From assembly GCA_900540335.1 (NCBI GenBank), contig UQFC01000059.1, positions 1-16,727 of the forward strand: 16,727 nt of DNA. The letters are read 5' to 3'. The translations under genes were made by a program, and so were the position numbers. The stretch is from an uncultured Clostridium sp. GTDB taxonomy: Bacteria; Bacillota; Clostridia; Lachnospirales; Lachnospiraceae. Shown piece by piece: positions 14,499 through 16,727 of the stretch. The notes beneath the pieces were generated by a model that worked only from the letters and a program-made list of their open reading frames with translations, was not told where the DNA came from and made no database searches. How positions within the stretch are numbered: the first letter of the stretch is position 1; each line of letters starts with the position of its first letter.

Positions 14499-14528
14499 AA
14501 GAAATACCTGTTATAAAAATATCATTTG

Positions 14529-14556
14529 TTGATTTTTTTTTACAAAGTGCTATAAT
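14529..14556 (+). promoter_or_regulatory. Sigma-A promoter of the NhaD-like transporter
   Basis: TTGATT (14529-14534) and a perfect TATAAT (14551-14556) lie 16 bases apart, just after the preceding terminator. The predicted leader is about 80 bases and contains the hairpin at 14575-14618. Confidence 0.75.
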
Positions 14557-14574
14557 GCGTTTTCGTGAAATGTG

Positions 14575-14618
14575 CAGCAGCCGGGGACAGCAGAAAAGAA
14601 AGCTGTTTCCGGCTGCTG
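14575..14618 (+). promoter_or_regulatory. Leader hairpin in the transporter mRNA
   Basis: CAGCAGCCGGGGACAGC (14575-14591) pairs with 14602-14618 over 17 bp with two G·U pairs and a 10-base A-rich loop (AGAAAAGAAA). There is no T-tract, so it is not a plain terminator. It lies between the -10 box and the ribosome binding site at about 14632 and could stabilise the transcript or control expression. It does not resemble a riboswitch I recognise. Confidence 0.6.
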
Positions 14619-14644
14619 TAAATAAGTGGTAGAAGGAAGACAGG

Positions 14645-16102
14645 ATGATGAAGACATTTGTAAAGAAAATTCTTTTGCTTCTGGGAAGCGCAGCCGTATT
14701 TTGCGCCGGAACGCCGTTGCAGGTTCTGGCAGCAGAAGCAGGAGGTGAAGCTGCAGGGATGGTTCCTCTGGCTCTGTGCATTCCCTTTGCAGGACTTTTG
14801 CTGTGTATTGCAGTTCTTCCGCTGGTCAGAGCGGAGTGGTGGGAAAAGCACCAGATTCATGCAGTTGCATTCTGGTCTCTTTTGTTTATAATTCCCTTTG
14901 CAGTCATGTATGGATCCGGGATGGCGCTGGAAACGGTGCTGGAATGTCTGGTGGGTGATTATCTGACCTTTATTGTACTGCTGTTCGGACTGTTCTGTGT
15001 GTCCGGAAACATTGCAATGGAAGGGGATCTGGCCGGTTCCCCCAGAATCAATGTGGGACTTCTTTTGCTGGGAACCAGTCTTTCCAGCTGGATCGGGACA
15101 ACCGGAGCAAGTATGCTGATGGTCCGCCCTGTAATAAAAATGAATTACTGGAGAAGACGGAAAAGTCATATTATGATCTTTTTCATTTTTCTGATTTCCA
15201 ATATCGGAGGCTCTCTGTCACCGATTGGAGATCCGCCGCTGTTAATGGGATTTATGAGAGGGGTTCCCTTCTTCTGGAGCCTGCATCTGCTGCCGATTAT
15301 GGTATTGAATGTTGCAGTGCTTCTGTTTGTTTTTTACTGGCTGGATCGGCGGGCTTACCGAAAGGACATTGCGGAGGGCTGCAAGCCGGATATCAGCAAG
15401 CCGGGAACAGAGGTAAAGATTCTGGGACTCCACAATCTTATTTTTCTGGTTATGATTGTGGCAGCTGTTATTTTAAGCGGAGTTTTGCCGGGAATGGCAG
15501 CATTTCAGGATGAGGCAGGACAGGTGCTGGGAATCCGGCTGTACGGAGAGGTAAAGCTGTCCTATCCGGCGCTGATTGAGATTGTGATGATTCTTTTGGC
15601 CGCATGGCTGTCCTTTAAGACAACAAATTCAGAGATCCGGAGAAAAAACCATTTTACCTGGGGCGCAATTGAAGAGGTGGCTGTTTTGTTCATCGGTATT
15701 TTTATTACCATGCAGCCGGCTCTGATGATTCTGAAGGCAAAAGGTGCGCAGCTGGGAATTACGGAGCCTTACCAGATGTTCTGGGTAACAGGAGCCCTGT
15801 CCAGTTTCCTGGATAATACGCCAACGTATCTGGTGTTTTTAACAACAGCCGGCTCTCTGGGCTTTACCAGCGGAATTGCGACAACCCTTGGACAGGTGCC
15901 GGTGGCTATGCTGGAAGCGATTTCCTGCGGTGCGGTATTTATGGGAGCAAACACCTATATCGGAAATGCTCCTAACTTTATGGTAAAATCCATTTCAGAT
16001 GAGAATGGTATCCGCATGCCGTCCTTTTTTGGCTACATTCTCTGGTCACTGATCTTTTTGGTACCTGTATTCCTGCTGGACATGCTGGTATTTTTCTTAT
16101 AG
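14645..16102 (+). CDS. NhaD-like sodium/proton antiporter (ion-transporter superfamily)
   Basis: The 485-residue polytopic membrane protein starts with a signal-like helix (KKILLLLGSAAVFC), then about 11-12 further helices. Signature segments are GTTGASMLMVRP (151-162), SNIGGSLSPIGDPPLLMGF (185-203), LDNTPTYLVF (389-398) and MGANTYIGNAPNFMVKSI (433-450). These match the NhaD/arsenite-pump/CitMHS group, where the paired Asp-Pro and Asn-Thr-Pro motifs lie in the transport core. NhaD proteins exchange Na+ or Li+ for protons, but related proteins carry dicarboxylates, so the substrate is inferred. ATG 14645 has AGAAGGAAG upstream; a second ATG follows at 14648. It probably forms an operon with the kinase-like gene 15 bases downstream. 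Confidence 0.85.
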   Translation: MMKTFVKKILLLLGSAAVFCAGTPLQVLAAEAGGEAAGMVPLALCIPFAGLLLCIAVLPLVRAEWWEKHQIHAVAFWSLLFIIPFAVMYGSGMALETVLECLVGDYLTFIVLLFGLFCVSGNIAMEGDLAGSPRINVGLLLLGTSLSSWIGTTGASMLMVRPVIKMNYWRRRKSHIMIFFIFLISNIGGSLSPIGDPPLLMGFMRGVPFFWSLHLLPIMVLNVAVLLFVFYWLDRRAYRKDIAEGCKPDISKPGTEVKILGLHNLIFLVMIVAAVILSGVLPGMAAFQDEAGQVLGIRLYGEVKLSYPALIEIVMILLAAWLSFKTTNSEIRRKNHFTWGAIEEVAVLFIGIFITMQPALMILKAKGAQLGITEPYQMFWVTGALSSFLDNTPTYLVFLTTAGSLGFTSGIATTLGQVPVAMLEAISCGAVFMGANTYIGNAPNFMVKSISDENGIRMPSFFGYILWSLIFLVPVFLLDMLVFFL

Positions 16103-16117
16103 GAAAGGAGCGGGAAA

Positions 16118-16727
16118 ATGGAATATACACAGGAAATGCTTCGGGAACTGGCGGAGCGCATTTACGATTTGGATGCAGAGGTTTATGCCCAGCTGGGATC
16201 CTCCCTGGGACGGGTATTCAGCCGTGACAGAGAGGGCTGCGTTCGTGATATGGTAGAGCTGATGAGTTCAAGAAAGCAGGGGCATCAGCTGCGCAGTGAG
16301 CTGGCGCTGATCAGTAACATGGCACGCACCATTGAAGATAAAGAAACCCGGTCCATGATCATGACGGAGTATAACCGTATTTTAATGGAAGTAGTAGCAC
16401 TGCCTACCAGTTTCGCAAGCGGGGATATCCTGGATGCGAAGGCAGCGGGCTTAAATGCATTGCAGTTTAAAGCACGTTTCGGAAAAGATAATCACCGGAT
16501 CATCTGCATCAGCCGTACCTATGCCTGTGGCGGCAATGAGATCGGATTTACCCTGGCAGACCGCCTGCGGATCAATTACTATGATGCGGAAATCTTCTCT
16601 GCGGTGTTAAAACGCCTGGAGGCAGAAAAAGACCATGTAAAGGATCTGAGCAGTTATCCGGGAAAAACTCTGGACATGGCAAATCAGGAAACTGCTTTCG
16701 CGAAGCCGCAGAAGATGACGCTGAAAA
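16118..16727 (+). CDS. Cytidylate kinase-like family protein, 3' end outside window
   Basis: This is a partial gene, open to the window end; 203 codons are seen. ATG 16118 has AAAGGAGCGGG just upstream. Residues 128-165 carry the cytidylate-kinase-like nucleotide-binding start: IICISRTYACGGNEIG (128-143), LADRLRINYYDAEIF (146-160). In this family the loop normally reads GRQYGSGGREIG without a classical Lys; here Ser-Arg-Thr-Tyr-Ala-Cys-Gly-Gly replaces it. Residues 1-125 are a helical domain of unknown role (RSELALISNMARTIEDKETR) not found in plain CMP kinases. The housekeeping enzyme phosphorylates CMP, but this subfamily has no settled substrate. The close spacing to the antiporter suggests co-transcription. 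Confidence 0.8.
   Translation, partial: MEYTQEMLRELAERIYDLDAEVYAQLGSSLGRVFSRDREGCVRDMVELMSSRKQGHQLRSELALISNMARTIEDKETRSMIMTEYNRILMEVVALPTSFASGDILDAKAAGLNALQFKARFGKDNHRIICISRTYACGGNEIGFTLADRLRINYYDAEIFSAVLKRLEAEKDHVKDLSSYPGKTLDMANQETAFAKPQKMTLK

Noticed and set aside
14396..14500. A 34-codon reading frame after the Asp23/Gls24 gene
   Set aside because: It has no proper ribosome binding site and most of it is the terminator stem-loop.

Overview
The window looks like chromosomal DNA from an endospore-forming Clostridia, most likely Lachnospiraceae. The evidence is a complete eight-gene spoIIIA operon, an Asp23/Gls24 gene just after it, AGGAGG-type ribosome binding sites, frequent GTG/TTG starts and mid-range GC. 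I see no phage, insertion sequence, CRISPR array, tRNA or rRNA.

Layout. (1) Positions 1-2957, + strand: the 3' part of an HxxxDG (condensation-fold) acyltransferase, an alpha/beta hydrolase of the hormone-sensitive-lipase type, and rlmH. (2) 2973-6974: an OmpR-type response regulator on the - strand. Divergent to it is a hybrid sensor histidine kinase that looks damaged at both ends. Its first membrane helix is missing, and its C-terminal receiver stops just before the phospho-acceptor Asp, where the frame runs directly into a CitMHS-family transporter. That transporter keeps its own strong ribosome binding site and ends at a good terminator. (3) 7151-7984: a secreted protein with a fibronectin-III-like segment and cell-wall-binding repeats, with its own sigma-A-type promoter. 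(4) 7985-8211: a gene-free stretch with a possible sigma-E promoter and several hairpins, the last followed by a T-tract. (5) 8218-13905: spoIIIAA to spoIIIAH, the mother-cell part of the sporulation feeding-tube channel. (6) 13988-14374: an Asp23/Gls24 protein with its own promoter and a strong terminator. (7) 14529-16102: a NhaD-like ion transporter behind a promoter and a long leader hairpin, followed closely by the start of a cytidylate-kinase-like gene cut by the window end.

The eight spoIIIA products act as one machine. SpoIIIAA is the ATPase. AB, AC, AD and AE are membrane components. AF, AG and AH reach into the space between mother cell and forespore, where AH meets forespore SpoIIQ (the partner is known from Bacillus and is not in this window). 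The most unusual region is the kinase-transporter junction near 5610-5637. I read it as a deletion fusion that left citMHS translatable from its own start, although a real 1065-residue sensor-transporter protein cannot be excluded from sequence. The second most unusual feature is the terminator-like hairpin cluster lying between the only visible sporulation promoter candidate and spoIIIAA.
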